64,000 nucleotides of DNA from Allorhodoferax sp032337135 (GTDB lineage: Bacteria; Pseudomonadota; Gammaproteobacteria; Burkholderiales; Burkholderiaceae_C): NCBI RefSeq assembly GCF_032337135.1, contig NZ_JAVXZZ010000003.1, positions 124,001-188,000 on the forward strand, in the 5' to 3' direction. The translations under genes were made by a program, and so were the position numbers. Shown piece after piece: positions 26,397-34,883 of this stretch (within the stretch, counting starts at the first letter, position 1; every line of letters begins with the position of its first letter). The notes beneath the pieces were generated by a model that saw only the letters and a program-made list of their open reading frames with translations, was not told the origin of the DNA and did not search any database.

Positions 26397-27812
26397 TCAG
26401 GCGGCCATCACGGCTTCGACTTCGTCGGCCGTGCGGGCGATGTGGGGGCCCAGGGTGCGGGAGCCGGTGGGGGTGATGAGCACATTGTCTTCGATGCGGA
26501 TGCCGCGCACCTGGGTGATGCGCGCCAAGGCGTCGTAGTCGATGAAATCGGTAAACAGGCCCTGGGCGCGCCACTGGGCCTGCTGGTGCGGAATGAAGTA
26601 GTAGCCGGGCTCCACCGTCACCACCATGCCCGCCTGCAGCGGCTTGGCCAGGCGCAGCGAGCGCATGCCGAACAGGGGGCTGCGGCTGTAGCCTGGGCCG
26701 TAGCCCACGCGGTCTTCGCCCAGGCCTTCCATGTCGTGCACGTCCAGGCCGATCTGGTGGCCCAGTCCGCACTGGAAGACAGCCGCATAAGCACCGCTGT
26801 GCACTACGTCTTCGGTGGCACCCCGGAACACGCCCGCGTCGCGCAGGCCGTCCACCAATATGCCCGCTGCCAGGCGGTGCATGTCCACGAACGGCACGCC
26901 GGGCTTCACAGCGGCAATGACGGCCTGCTGGGCTGCGAGCACGGCGTTGTACAGGTCGCGCTGCAGCCCGGCCAGCTTGCCACCCACGGGGATGGTGCGG
27001 GTGATGTCGCTGGCGTAACCGAGGGCCGAGCTGCAACCGGTGTCGTTGACGATGAGGTCGCCTTCGCGCAGCACGTTGTCGTGGCCGTGGTTGTGCAGCA
27101 CTTCACCGTGGGCCGAGAAGATGCTGGGGTAGGCCAGCTGCCAGTCGTGGCGGCGCATGATGCCTTCCATGAGCCCCACCACCTCGCGCTCCACAGTGCC
27201 TGCGCGGCTGGCACGCATGGCGGCGTGGTGCATGTCGGCGGTGACCGCCAGCGCGCTTTCCATCTCGGCCACTTCCTCGTCGCCCTTGATCTCGCGCAGT
27301 GCCACTACGGCATCGGTCAGCGCGGTGGAGGCACCTTGCTGCACCTGGGCGTTGCTTTGGTTCAGGGCCTGGGCCAGCCACAGCACGGTGTCGCCGCGGT
27401 AGGGGGCCAGGTAGTGCACGCTGCGGCCTTGGCTGTTGGCCTGCTGCAGGCGCGCCAGCAGCGCGGCCACGGTGCCGGTGTGCGCGGTGCCCACCTGCGC
27501 GCCGAGTTCGGCCAGCGCGGGCAGCGGCCCGGTCCAGACGATGGACAGCAGGTCCGGGTCGTCGCCGTACAGGGTGTCGTCACCCGCGTCCAGGTCCAGC
27601 AGGCCAAAGCGGCCCGGTTGGTTGAGGCCGAAGAAGTAGAGGAAGCTCGAATCCTGCCGGAACGGGTAGGCGTTGTCGGCATAGTTCATGGGCGCTTCGA
27701 AGTGGCCCGGCAGCAGCACCAGGCCACGGGCGTCGAAGCGCTCACGCAAGAGCGTGCGCAGGCGCGCGCGGCGCTGCTGGTAGATGGCGGCGGGGAACAG
27801 GTGAAGGCTCAT
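26397..27812 (-). CDS. pepP: Xaa-Pro aminopeptidase (M24B)
   Basis: A 471-residue metallo-aminopeptidase removing N-terminal residues preceding proline. The N-terminal AMP_N domain (to about 185, with NYADNAYPFRQDSSFLYFFG) is followed by a pita-bread domain with the five metal ligands: Asp in VNDTG (near 260), Asp in ASDITRT (near 271), His in GLGHQIGLDVHD (near 355), Glu in TVEPGYY (near 405) and Glu in IRIEDN (near 448). Complete and probably active. Flanked by repeat copies 2 and 3. Confidence 0.93.
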   Translation of the reverse strand: MSLHLFPAAIYQQRRARLRTLLRERFDARGLVLLPGHFEAPMNYADNAYPFRQDSSFLYFFGLNQPGRFGLLDLDAGDDTLYGDDPDLLSIVWTGPLPALAELGAQVGTAHTGTVAALLARLQQANSQGRSVHYLAPYRGDTVLWLAQALNQSNAQVQQGASTALTDAVVALREIKGDEEVAEMESALAVTADMHHAAMRASRAGTVEREVVGLMEGIMRRHDWQLAYPSIFSAHGEVLHNHGHDNVLREGDLIVNDTGCSSALGYASDITRTIPVGGKLAGLQRDLYNAVLAAQQAVIAAVKPGVPFVDMHRLAAGILVDGLRDAGVFRGATEDVVHSGAYAAVFQCGLGHQIGLDVHDMEGLGEDRVGYGPGYSRSPLFGMRSLRLAKPLQAGMVVTVEPGYYFIPHQQAQWRAQGLFTDFIDYDALARITQVRGIRIEDNVLITPTGSRTLGPHIARTADEVEAVMAA

Positions 27813-27830
27813 GCTGGCTCCTTGTGGGTG

Positions 27831-27889
27831 TCAAATTGGCCTGCAGCCCTTGTGGGGATTGCGCAGGCCGCTAGAAAAACAGTAGCGAC
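27831..27889 (+). repeat. Dispersed 60-bp intergenic repeat, copy 3
   Basis: TCAAATTGGCCTGCAGCCC, then ATTGCGCAGGC, then the terminal GCTA-N9-TAGCGACT dyad. It lies between the pepP start and the stop of the YeeE/YedE gene. Confidence 0.8.
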
Positions 27890-27901
27890 TGAAAGCAGGG
27901 C

Positions 27902-28327
27902 TCAGGCCTTGGCCCGCAGCCCCTGGGCCAGGGCACCGGCGGCAATGCCGCCCAGGGCCCACAGCAGATCGACATTGCCGGTGCCCAAGCCGGCAATGGC
28001 CGGGCCCGGGCACACGCCACACAGGCCCCAACCAATGCCGAACAGCGCCGCGCCCACGGCGGTGTCGCGGTTCCAGACGCTGGGGTGGGTGTGGAAATGG
28101 TCGTCGAGCACCGGGGTGCGCATGAGGCGCGGGAGCAGTTGGTAGCTCAGCATCACCACGACCACCGCGCCGCCCATGACCAGCATCAACCCCCAGTCCT
28201 GGAAGCGCAGAAAGCTCAGTACGACTTCGGGGCGGACCATGGTGGCGTAGGAGAGCCCAAAGCCGAACAGCATGCCGGCGATCAGCGTGGAGACCGAGCG
28301 GCCAAAGTGTTGCATCACGGTGTTCAT
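27902..28327 (-). CDS. YeeE/YedE half-transporter, second subunit (DUF6691-like)
   Basis: A 141-residue membrane protein with four helices. It carries ATMVRPEVVLSFL (near 28-40) and the conserved Cys motif GLCGVCPGPA (near 101-110). This is one half of a split YeeE/YedE unit; relatives carry thiosulfate or other sulfur species through conserved cysteines. Its ATG overlaps the stop of the partner gene by four bases, so the two are translationally coupled and probably form one transporter. Confidence 0.85.
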   Translation of the reverse strand: MNTVMQHFGRSVSTLIAGMLFGFGLSYATMVRPEVVLSFLRFQDWGLMLVMGGAVVVVMLSYQLLPRLMRTPVLDDHFHTHPSVWNRDTAVGAALFGIGWGLCGVCPGPAIAGLGTGNVDLLWALGGIAAGALAQGLRAKA

Positions 28328-28794
28328 GCCAGCGCCCCCATCAGGTTGGCCGTGAGGAAGGCCGTGCCCATGAAGGTGAGCACGGCGCCCAGCGAGGGCA
28401 GTTGCAGCGAACCCAGGCCGCAGATGCCGTGGCCCGAGGTGCAGCCGTTGCCCAGCCGTGCGCCGTAGCCCACGAAGAAGCCGCCAACCACCAGCTGCCA
28501 GGTGGGCACGCTGGTACGCAGGGGTACACCGCCGCCATATAGCTTGAACCAGACCAATGCCCCGGCAATGAGCCCGGCGGCATAGACCAGGCGCCACTGG
28601 CGCGAGCCGGTGAAGCGCGCCTGCTGGAAGAAGGGGGTCTTGAACAGGTAGGACCAGGTGCTGGAGAACACCGTGCTCATGCCGCCAATGCGCCCGGTCA
28701 TGAGGTACAGGAAGCCGGTACCGGCACCGATGAGCAGCCCGCCGAACAGGTAGTGCTGCCAGCCCAGCGGAAACAGGGAGGAGAGGGTTTGCAT
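28324..28794 (-). CDS. YeeE/YedE half-transporter, first subunit
   Basis: A 156-residue membrane protein with four to five helices, MTGRIGGMS near 32-40 and the family's sulfur-handling motif GNGCTSGHGICG near 113-124. Split YeeE/YedE pairs of this kind are common in proteobacteria, often next to a sulfurtransferase or an ArsR-type regulator; neither is adjacent here. It is the first gene of the pair; the upstream region holds the 106-bp tandem repeats. Confidence 0.88.
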   Translation of the reverse strand: MQTLSSLFPLGWQHYLFGGLLIGAGTGFLYLMTGRIGGMSTVFSSTWSYLFKTPFFQQARFTGSRQWRLVYAAGLIAGALVWFKLYGGGVPLRTSVPTWQLVVGGFFVGYGARLGNGCTSGHGICGLGSLQLPSLGAVLTFMGTAFLTANLMGALA

Positions 28795-28854
28795 GGGGCG
28801 ATTATCGGCGCGCTAGCACACTTTTCCGGGTGGATTTCGGGGCATTCAGACAGT

Positions 28855-29083
28855 GCCTAAAAAAGCGGCACGGCCTGAAAAGCCAAGCCCGGCGGGGGTT
28901 TCGGCGCTTGTCCCCGCGCTTATCCACAGGGGCTTCCACAGACGGTGGGGGAAAGTATTTTTTTCGGGCTCTGGGCTGCCCAAAAAAGCGGCACGCTCTG
29001 CAAACCCAGTGCTGGTGCGGGTTCTGGCGCTTGTCCCCGTGCTTATCCACAAGGGCTTCCACAGCGGCTGGGGGCAAGTATTT
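28855..29083 (+). repeat. Two 106-bp tandem units, each with a perfect DnaA box
   Basis: Units 28855-28960 and 28978-29083 share the same order of blocks: AAAAAAGCGGCACG, GCGCTTGTCCCCG, GCTTATCCACA, GGGCTTCCACAG and AAGTATTT, with a period of 123 bases. TTATCCACA, the strict DnaA-box consensus, is at 28920-28928 and 29043-29051. The 338-base gap 28795-29132 contains no other gene I can support; frames through the units exist on both strands but look like by-products. Possible roles are DnaA binding (titration or activation locus) or simple duplication. Confidence 0.8.
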
Positions 29084-29132
29084 CAAGGCTGTCGACCTTG
29101 GGCGTTCGCCCGGTCTGCAGCGATTCCGGATT

Positions 29133-29969
29133 TCAGCGCAGGAATCGGTCGTTGCGCAGGACGTTGGGCGGGTAATAGGCTTCGAACGCGCGCTTGAGCG
29201 AACCGTCGCGGGCCCCTTGCGACAGGGCAGTGCGCAGCAGTTCCAGGTCTTTGGCAGGAAGTGCGCGGGCCGAAAGGTAGGCGCCAGCGGGGCTGGCGAC
29301 CAGGCCCGTGAGTTCCTGGTACCGGAACTCGGCCGCATTGTCGATCGGCTTGCCGTCGAGCAGCGCCGCATGCATCAGGGTCGCAGGCAGGATGGTGAAT
29401 TCCACCCGGCCGGCGCGCAGCATGCGCTCGATGGTGGCCAGGTCGTTCACCGCGTCGATGCGGCCCTCGGCGTCCAGATCGCGGGCCAGGGCGTCGTATT
29501 CGGCGCCGAAACTGTAGCGGCGCACCATGGCGGCGCGCCAGCCCGACTTCTTCAGCGCCACGGTGTCCCTGGGCGCCTCCCCCGCTTTGCTGCCGTGCGA
29601 GACGAGTACCGGCATGGGGCTGTAGAGGTGCACGAATACGGCCTTGGCGTCGCGTTCGCTGTTCTGCGATGCAGGAAGCAGGATGTCGGCACTGGCGGCG
29701 TCCAGCACCATCTGGTCGGCGCGGGCCCGGGGCACCGCCGGAAACTCGAAGCTGCAGCCGATGCGCCGCCCCAGCGCATTGAGCCAATCCGGCAATACCC
29801 CCGAGACCTTGTCGCCGTCAACGATGACGTTGAAACCCGTGGGGGCTGCGGGGACGATGATGGGGCGCGAGCACCCGGCGAACACCCCGTGGGCCCCCAG
29901 GCCTGCCAGCAGCGCAATGCATGCGCCGCGTAGGAGGAGCAGTGGTTGGGGCTGGAAACGGGGGCGCAT
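29133..29969 (-). CDS. Periplasmic solute-binding protein, family 3-like, orphan
   Basis: A 278-residue exported protein with a signal peptide (residues 9-30) and a bilobed binding-protein fold related to amino-acid-binding proteins (VSGVLPDWLNALGRRIGCSFEF near 56-77). No ABC permease or ATPase is nearby, so it may feed a distant transporter or serve as a sensor. The ATG at 29969 begins the signal; longer frames are not supported. One of three orphan binding proteins in the window (also 52276 and 61474). Confidence 0.8.
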   Translation of the reverse strand: MRPRFQPQPLLLLRGACIALLAGLGAHGVFAGCSRPIIVPAAPTGFNVIVDGDKVSGVLPDWLNALGRRIGCSFEFPAVPRARADQMVLDAASADILLPASQNSERDAKAVFVHLYSPMPVLVSHGSKAGEAPRDTVALKKSGWRAAMVRRYSFGAEYDALARDLDAEGRIDAVNDLATIERMLRAGRVEFTILPATLMHAALLDGKPIDNAAEFRYQELTGLVASPAGAYLSARALPAKDLELLRTALSQGARDGSLKRAFEAYYPPNVLRNDRFLR

Positions 29970-30070
29970 GGGGCAACTGTAGTGGTCCGGCGTGGCTTTG
30001 AAAAGCCGGCGCAGGGGCCAACCTGCTTCTTGGTGCTGCCCCAGGGCGGAACAAGGCGGCGCAAGCTGCG

Positions 30071-30697
30071 ATGATCGCTGCCATGCACACACGTCCCACA
30101 CCCAAGACCGTTCCCGACAAGGACGCCATCGCCTTGCTGCCCGAGTTCCCACGCTTGGCGCTGGGTGCCATCACGCTGGTGAGTACCGGCGCGCAGGCGC
30201 AGGCTGCGGCGCAAGCCTTGCTGCAGGCGCCGCTGTGGGGCTTCGATACCGAAAGCAAACCCACCTTCCATGTGGGGCAGCAGTCCGACGGGCCGCACGT
30301 GCTTCAGTTGTCCACCCTGGAGCATGCCTGGGTGTTCCAGCTCATCGAGCCCGACTGCGTGGCCGTGGCAGCGCAGCTGCTGGCGGCACCGGGCATCGTG
30401 AAGGCCGGTTTCGGGCTGGGGGACGACCACAAGCGCATCGTGCGCAAGCTCGGCGTAGTGCCGGTGGGGGTGCTGGACCTGAACACGGTGTTCCGTGCGC
30501 AGGGCTACCGCAAGGACATGGGCGTGAAGGGCGCGGTGGCGGCGCTGTTTGCGCAGCGCTTCATCAAATCGAAGAAGGCGGCCACCAGCAACTGGGCCAA
30601 TGCACGCCTGACCGACGCGCAGCTGGTGTATGCCGCCAACGATGCCTACGCTGCGGCCCGCGTGGCGCAGGCACTGGGCGTGGTGGGTCAGGGCTGA
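30071..30697 (+). CDS. DEDDy-type 3'-5' exonuclease (RNase D-like domain)
   Basis: A single-domain exonuclease of about 200 residues, metal-dependent and acting on nucleic-acid 3' ends. The four acidic ligands are visible: D-x-E in WGFDTESKP (near 57-62), Asp in GFGLGDDHKRI (near 117) and Tyr-x3-Asp in YAANDAYAA (near 190). No HRDC domain, so it is not full-length RNase D. An internal ATG at 30083 (MHTRP) is an equally good start. It is convergent with the acidic small gene, separated by one base. Confidence 0.85.
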   Translation: MIAAMHTRPTPKTVPDKDAIALLPEFPRLALGAITLVSTGAQAQAAAQALLQAPLWGFDTESKPTFHVGQQSDGPHVLQLSTLEHAWVFQLIEPDCVAVAAQLLAAPGIVKAGFGLGDDHKRIVRKLGVVPVGVLDLNTVFRAQGYRKDMGVKGAVAALFAQRFIKSKKAATSNWANARLTDAQLVYAANDAYAAARVAQALGVVGQG

Positions 30698-30698
30698 A

Positions 30699-30947
30699 TC
30701 AGTGCGATACCATGGTGAAGGTGACTTCCTCACTTTCCACCATGTCCAGGATGTCGTTGAGTTCGTCGTCGCTGTCGGTGCTGGTCCAGGTGTCTTCGGG
30801 GTCGCTGGCAAAGAGCGGCTCGATGGCCAGGTCCAGGAATTGGCCGTCGGGCATCTTCACGACCTGGGTTCCCTCCGAGGTGGTGTGCAGTTCCCAGTCG
30901 TCGGGAACGGACATTTCAACCTGGATGGTGACGGAGAGTTTTTTCAT
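30699..30947 (-). CDS. Small acidic protein of unknown function
   Basis: An 82-residue soluble protein. MKKLSVTIQVEMSVPDDWELH at the N-terminus looks like a beta-rich domain; the last 35 residues are strongly acidic with Thr/Ser (TWTSTDSDDELNDILDMVES). I do not recognise the family. The start at 30947 is chosen at MKK with AAGGCC upstream. The stop lies one base from that of the convergent exonuclease gene. Confidence 0.65.
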   Translation of the reverse strand: MKKLSVTIQVEMSVPDDWELHTTSEGTQVVKMPDGQFLDLAIEPLFASDPEDTWTSTDSDDELNDILDMVESEEVTFTMVSH

Positions 30948-31007
30948 GGGGAGGCCTTGCAAAAGGTGTGAGGGTAACCCACCGGCACCTTGATGCCGGT
31001 CGGTGGG

Positions 31008-31223
31008 TCACTGCGCCAGCACGGTGGCGGGGTGCCCGGCTTCGGCCAGCGCAGTGGCAATTTCCTCGGGGCTGATGAAGGCCGTGTGCTCTGCCCAGGC
31101 CGTGCGCTTTGCCAGGTCGACGTCGGCCACATGGATGCAGGGCAAGTCCTGCAGCTCGAACATCACGGCGTCAGCGTCCTCCTGCGTGCGCATGGAGGGT
31201 ACCGAGAAATGGGAAACGGCCAC
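31008..31223 (-). CDS. Small HMA-like protein without the CxxC motif
   Basis: A 71-residue protein with the beta-alpha-beta-beta-alpha-beta pattern of heavy-metal-associated domains (VPSMRTQEDADAVMFELQDL, then VADVDLAKRTAWAEH, then SPEEIATALAEAGHPA), but the metal-binding C-x2-C loop is replaced by SMRT. A metal-chaperone role is therefore doubtful. The start is GTG at 31223 with AAGGGG 6 bases upstream, 10 bases after the stop of the GST gene, so they are co-transcribed. Confidence 0.6.
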   Translation of the reverse strand: MAVSHFSVPSMRTQEDADAVMFELQDLPCIHVADVDLAKRTAWAEHTAFISPEEIATALAEAGHPATVLAQ

Positions 31224-31233
31224 GGCAAGCCCC

Positions 31234-31854
31234 TTACTGGGCGAACTTGGCGTAGTAGGCCGCAATGGCGGGGGTTTCGGCCACGCGCTGGGCGTGGGCG
31301 TTGAGTGCCGGGGCCACGCTCTGCACCAGGTCGGCGGGGATGTGGTCGAGGCGGCCGGAATTGAGCCCGCGCACGAACACGAACACCTTGAGGTCGGCCA
31401 CGGTGAGGCGGTCTTCCACGAAGTAGCGACCACCGCGGGCCAGCAGGGCCTTTTCCATCCAGCCCAGGTACATGGGCAGCGGACCCTGGGCCAGGGCTTC
31501 GCGCGCAGCCTTCTGGGCGTCGCCCGTCATGCGGTAGGTGGGGCCGATGGCGTTGTTGGCGTCTTCCACCACGCCCAGCACCTCGTCACACAGCAGGGCC
31601 TGGTAGGCGTCGGTGGGGTACAGGCCCGCGAGCTTGCCGGCGTAGCGGGTGATGGCATCGCTCTGGGTGACCTGCACGCCGTCCACATGCAACGTGGGCA
31701 CCTGGCCCAGGGGCGTGGTCTTGCGGATCTCGCCAAAGTTGGCACCCGAGAAGCGCTTGTCTTCAAAGGCGATGCCGCCCACGGCAAAGGCCAGGCGTGC
31801 AGGCTCGCCGCGGCCGCCATGGAAGTCGAAATAGGTGAGGGTGTGTTGGGGCAT
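31234..31854 (-). CDS. Glutathione S-transferase (sigma-like)
   Basis: A 206-residue cytosolic GST. The N-terminal thioredoxin-like domain begins TLTYFDFHGGRGEPARLAF, with the likely catalytic Tyr near residue 8, and has the glutathione-binding cis-Pro and Ser in GQVPTLHV and TQSDAI (near 52-68). The C-terminal helical domain has LTVADLKVFVFV (near 150). The pattern is that of sigma-class or prostaglandin-synthase-like GSTs. GGAG lies before the ATG at 31854. Upstream partner of the small HMA-like gene. Confidence 0.9.
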   Translation of the reverse strand: MPQHTLTYFDFHGGRGEPARLAFAVGGIAFEDKRFSGANFGEIRKTTPLGQVPTLHVDGVQVTQSDAITRYAGKLAGLYPTDAYQALLCDEVLGVVEDANNAIGPTYRMTGDAQKAAREALAQGPLPMYLGWMEKALLARGGRYFVEDRLTVADLKVFVFVRGLNSGRLDHIPADLVQSVAPALNAHAQRVAETPAIAAYYAKFAQ

Positions 31855-31946
31855 GAGAGGTCTCCAGGTTCCCGCCGTGGAAGTTGGCGGGCAATGGACG
31901 AGCATTCTAGGTTTATGGCAATACGCCTGCGTTTACACTGCCTTCC

Positions 31947-32828
31947 ATGATTCGCGTAGTGCTGCATGTTCTGCTCTGGTGCTTGGCAGCCTTTGCGGCC
32001 TGGGCCCAGCCTCCCGTGCCCTTGCTGTGGAAGGTCAGCGATGCCGACAACAGCGTGTACCTGCTGGGCTCCATGCACATGCTCACGAAAGACGACTACC
32101 CGCTGGCGCCGGTGGTGGAGGCTGCGTTCGACGACAGCAGCAAGCTGGTGTTCGAGGTGGCGCCGCAGGGCATGGACCCGGCACGGGTCGCGCCGCTGAT
32201 GCTGCAGGTGGGCACGCGCCGCGACGGCAAGTCGCTGCAGCAGGCGCTGCCGCCGGCCACCTGGAAGGCGCTGGAGGCCTACGCGGCATCGCGCGGCATG
32301 CAGTCCTACGCGCTGCAGCAGTTCAAACCCTGGTTCGTGGCGCTGATGATCATCAGTGCCGAGAGCATGCGCGTCGGTCTGGACCCTGCGCAGGGCTTGG
32401 ACCAGCATTTCATGGCACGCGCGGCCGCTGCCGGCAAGGCGACTGATGGGCTGGAAAGCGCCGAGTCGCAGATAGCACTGTTCGACCGCCTGGGACCGAA
32501 GGCCGAGCTGGAGTTCCTGCAGGAAACGCTGGCCGACCTGCCACGCTTCCAGGCGCAGATGGACGAGCTGCTGCAGGCCTGGCGCCAGGCCGACGAGGCA
32601 ACGATCGAACGCATCGGGCTGCACGAGCTGCGCCGCGATTACCCGGCGCTGTACCAGAGCATCAACGTGGCGCGCAACCGGGCCTGGCTGACACTGGTGC
32701 AGGCGATGCTGCGCCAGCCCGGACCCGACAACACGCTGGTGGTGGTGGGCGCCATGCACCTGTTGGGGCGTGATGGTCTGGTGCAGCAGCTGCGCCAGCG
32801 TGGCTTGCGCGTGGAGCGGTTGCGATGA
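31947..32828 (+). CDS. TraB/GumN family protein
   Basis: A 293-residue protein with an N-terminal signal peptide (residues 3-20, cleavage near AWA-Q). TraB/GumN motifs are present: LLGSMHMLTKDDYPL (near 39-53) and VVGAMHLLGRDGL (near 269-281), whose paired His residues are thought to bind metal in a Tiki-type protease-like fold. The function in bacteria is unknown. The following MerR-type gene overlaps by four bases (ATGA). Confidence 0.85.
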   Translation: MIRVVLHVLLWCLAAFAAWAQPPVPLLWKVSDADNSVYLLGSMHMLTKDDYPLAPVVEAAFDDSSKLVFEVAPQGMDPARVAPLMLQVGTRRDGKSLQQALPPATWKALEAYAASRGMQSYALQQFKPWFVALMIISAESMRVGLDPAQGLDQHFMARAAAAGKATDGLESAESQIALFDRLGPKAELEFLQETLADLPRFQAQMDELLQAWRQADEATIERIGLHELRRDYPALYQSINVARNRAWLTLVQAMLRQPGPDNTLVVVGAMHLLGRDGLVQQLRQRGLRVERLR

Positions 32829-33271
32829 CGGCACGCAAGGGACCGGCGGTGGTGTCCGGTGCAGGCGTGGATCCGGCGCTGTGTGCGCCTGCCGAAGGTG
32901 CAGCGGCACAAAAGCCCATGTACATCGGTGCACTGGTGCGTCGCACCGGCGCCAGCGCCAAGGCCATTCGGCTGTACGAGTCGCTGGGTTTGCTCGGGCG
33001 GGTGGCGCGTTTGGGCGTGTACCGGGTGTACGACGAGCGCCACGTCCGCCAGGTCGCGCTCATCCGCCATGCCCAGTCACTGGGCATGCGCCTGGGTGAT
33101 GTGCAGGGTGTGCTGCGCGGCGCCGGCACGCAACCGGACTGGGGCGCAGTGGCCGCACAGGTGCAGCGTCAGCGCCAGCAGGTGCAGCAGGAGGTGGCGC
33201 GCCTGCAAGCCTTGCTGCGCAGTCTGGACGCTTTGGCCGACGAGCTGGCGAACTGCGAAGACGGTGCTTGA
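32825..33271 (+). CDS. MerR-family regulator with N-terminal extension
   Basis: A 148-residue regulator. About 31 residues without recognisable fold precede the winged helix (YIGALVRRTGASAKAIRLYESLGLL, about 33-57); a C-terminal coiled coil (residues 105-140) provides dimerisation. Cysteine ligands for metals are not evident, except one Cys near the C-terminus. The ATG overlaps the TraB stop. An internal ATG (MYIG) would give a family-length protein, so the extension may not be translated. It may regulate the following NAD(P)H oxidoreductase gene. Confidence 0.83.
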   Translation: MTARKGPAVVSGAGVDPALCAPAEGAAAQKPMYIGALVRRTGASAKAIRLYESLGLLGRVARLGVYRVYDERHVRQVALIRHAQSLGMRLGDVQGVLRGAGTQPDWGAVAAQVQRQRQQVQQEVARLQALLRSLDALADELANCEDGA

Positions 33272-33328
33272 CTCTGTCCCGAGGGGCAGACTTAGGGTCG
33301 GGGCTTTCATTGCCTGGAGTTCCCGTTC

Positions 33329-33922
33329 ATGCCTTCTACCGCTTCTGCCCGCAACGTTCTGGTTGTCCTGGGCCATCCGTCGTCCACCAGCCTGAGTGCC
33401 GCCCTGGCGCAGGCCTATGCCGATGGGGCCCGCGCCGCCGGGCACCAGGTGCGCATGCTGCGCCTGGGTGAGTTGGCGTTCGACCCGGTGCTGCATGGCT
33501 CGAACCCCCATCTCCAGCCTTTGGAGGCGGACCTGCGTGCGGCCCAGGAGGACATGCAATGGGCACAGCATATGGCCTGGGTGTTTCCGGTGTGGTGGGG
33601 CAGTGTGCCGGCCCTGCTCAAGGGGTTTCTGGATCGGGCCTTCACTTCCGGTTACGCCTACAAGTTCCAGCCCGGGGCCTCGTTTCCGACCCCCTTGTTG
33701 CGCGGGCGCACGGCCGATCTGCTGGTGCCGCTGGATACACCGCCGTGGTACTACCGCTGGATCTACCGCATGCCTGCCGTGCACCAGATGCGCAAGACCA
33801 CACTGGACTTCTGCGGTATCCGCACCCGACGCACGCGGCTGTGGGGGCCAGTCATCCACTCCCATGCACCGCAGCGGGCGCAATGGCTGGAGGAGGCCCA
33901 GGCATTGGGACGCAGCGTGTGA
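33329..33922 (+). CDS. Flavodoxin-fold NAD(P)H oxidoreductase
   Basis: A 197-residue FMN/FAD-dependent reductase of the NQO1/KefF/MdaB group. It starts NVLVVLGHPSSTSLSAALA (flavin phosphate loop, near 9-27) and has WVFPVWWGSVPALLKGFLDR (near 84-103), the family signature. Likely a quinone or azo-compound reductase. It lies 57 bases behind the MerR-type gene on the same strand. The 222-base gap to the next gene shows nothing recognisable. Confidence 0.88.
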   Translation: MPSTASARNVLVVLGHPSSTSLSAALAQAYADGARAAGHQVRMLRLGELAFDPVLHGSNPHLQPLEADLRAAQEDMQWAQHMAWVFPVWWGSVPALLKGFLDRAFTSGYAYKFQPGASFPTPLLRGRTADLLVPLDTPPWYYRWIYRMPAVHQMRKTTLDFCGIRTRRTRLWGPVIHSHAPQRAQWLEEAQALGRSV

Positions 33923-34144
33923 ATGCCATCCAACCTCACCCATTTCGTTGTTGCTCCGCCTCACCCCCATGCCAGCACTGCCTGCAACTTCCCGTCCTGG
34001 CGCCGACGCACGGAGGACTTGGAAGAGGCAGGGGGCGGTTGCGCCAAGACAACGGCCCGTGCTGCGCTGGCGGGTTCACGGTAGGTGCCGTGCACACAGT
34101 GCGTTACAGTCGCGGGCAGACCCCACAACTCCCTTCTGTGCAGC

Positions 34145-34780
34145 ATGAATTCCTTCCGCCCGGTCGATGCCTTGTCTCTTCGCCAGTGGCCGCTTGCCAC
34201 GGTACGGCGCGCAGCGCGCGCCATGGTGCTGGTGTCTGCCAGCACTGCCTTGGGTGGCTGTGCGGTGTGGAATGCCATCTTCAGCGATCCTCCGCCTTCC
34301 GTGCCGGTACCCACGCCACCCGCTTTGGCTGACAAGGCCCAGCCCATCGCACCGCAGGCGCTTCCCCCCAGCCTTCCCGCCAGTGCCCCGGCCCCCGCTC
34401 CCGCCGAACCGGTAGCTGTGGCCAGCCCCGTGAGCATGCCTGCCGCGCCGGTGGCCACCGAGCTCACGCCACCGAGCCCGCTGCCCAAGGCGGCGGCTGA
34501 GGCCCCGGCCGCCAAGCCCGCGCCAGCCAACGTCGTGCCCAACACGCCTGGCTTCTACATCAACGTCGGCCTGTTTGCCGTGCCCACCAATGGCTCCAAC
34601 GCCGTCGGCATCCTGCGTGGCGCAGGCTTGCCGGTATTCTTCGACACGGTGGAGTCCAAGACCAAGGGCTCGCTCACCCGCGTGCGTGTGGGGCCCTATG
34701 CCAAGAAGGCCGAGGCCCAGGCAGCGGCCAAGAAGATCAAGGGGCTCAAGCTCGACGCCGTGGTGTACCAGCACAAGTGA
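34145..34780 (+). CDS. SPOR-domain lipoprotein
   Basis: A 211-residue lipoprotein. Lipobox LGGC (Cys near 39) follows a long n-region; then a Pro/Ala-rich linker (about 50-135) and a C-terminal SPOR domain (FYINVGLFAVPTNGSNAVGIL through RVRVGPYAKKAEAQAAAKKI, about 138-205). SPOR domains bind denuded peptidoglycan at the septum, so a cell-division or wall role is likely. Repeat copy 4 follows 16 bases after the stop. Confidence 0.83.
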   Translation: MNSFRPVDALSLRQWPLATVRRAARAMVLVSASTALGGCAVWNAIFSDPPPSVPVPTPPALADKAQPIAPQALPPSLPASAPAPAPAEPVAVASPVSMPAAPVATELTPPSPLPKAAAEAPAAKPAPANVVPNTPGFYINVGLFAVPTNGSNAVGILRGAGLPVFFDTVESKTKGSLTRVRVGPYAKKAEAQAAAKKIKGLKLDAVVYQHK

Positions 34781-34795
34781 CGGCCTGATTGGGTG

Positions 34796-34854
34796 TCAAA
34801 TTGGCCTGTAGTCCAAGAGAATGCTGCGTAGGCAGCTCCTGAAACCATAGCAAC
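34796..34854 (+). repeat. Dispersed 60-bp intergenic repeat, copy 4
   Basis: TCAAATTGGCCTGTAGTCC, then TGCTGCGTAGGCAGCT and a closing CATAGCAAC. The dyad arm is altered (GCTC). Lies between the SPOR gene and the M14 gene. Confidence 0.8.
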
Positions 34855-34883
34855 GGCTCCTCATCGGGGCCGTTTTCCATTCC

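Noticed and set aside
28855..29083. Replication origin
   Set aside because: Only two strict DnaA boxes, no AT-rich unwinding region and no dnaA, dnaN or parAB genes; titration or regulatory role is more likely.
28830..29933. Plus-strand frame and shorter frames whose translation is internally repeated
   Set aside because: The protein repeat merely mirrors the 106-bp DNA units, no ribosome site is present, and the right part is antisense to the binding-protein gene.
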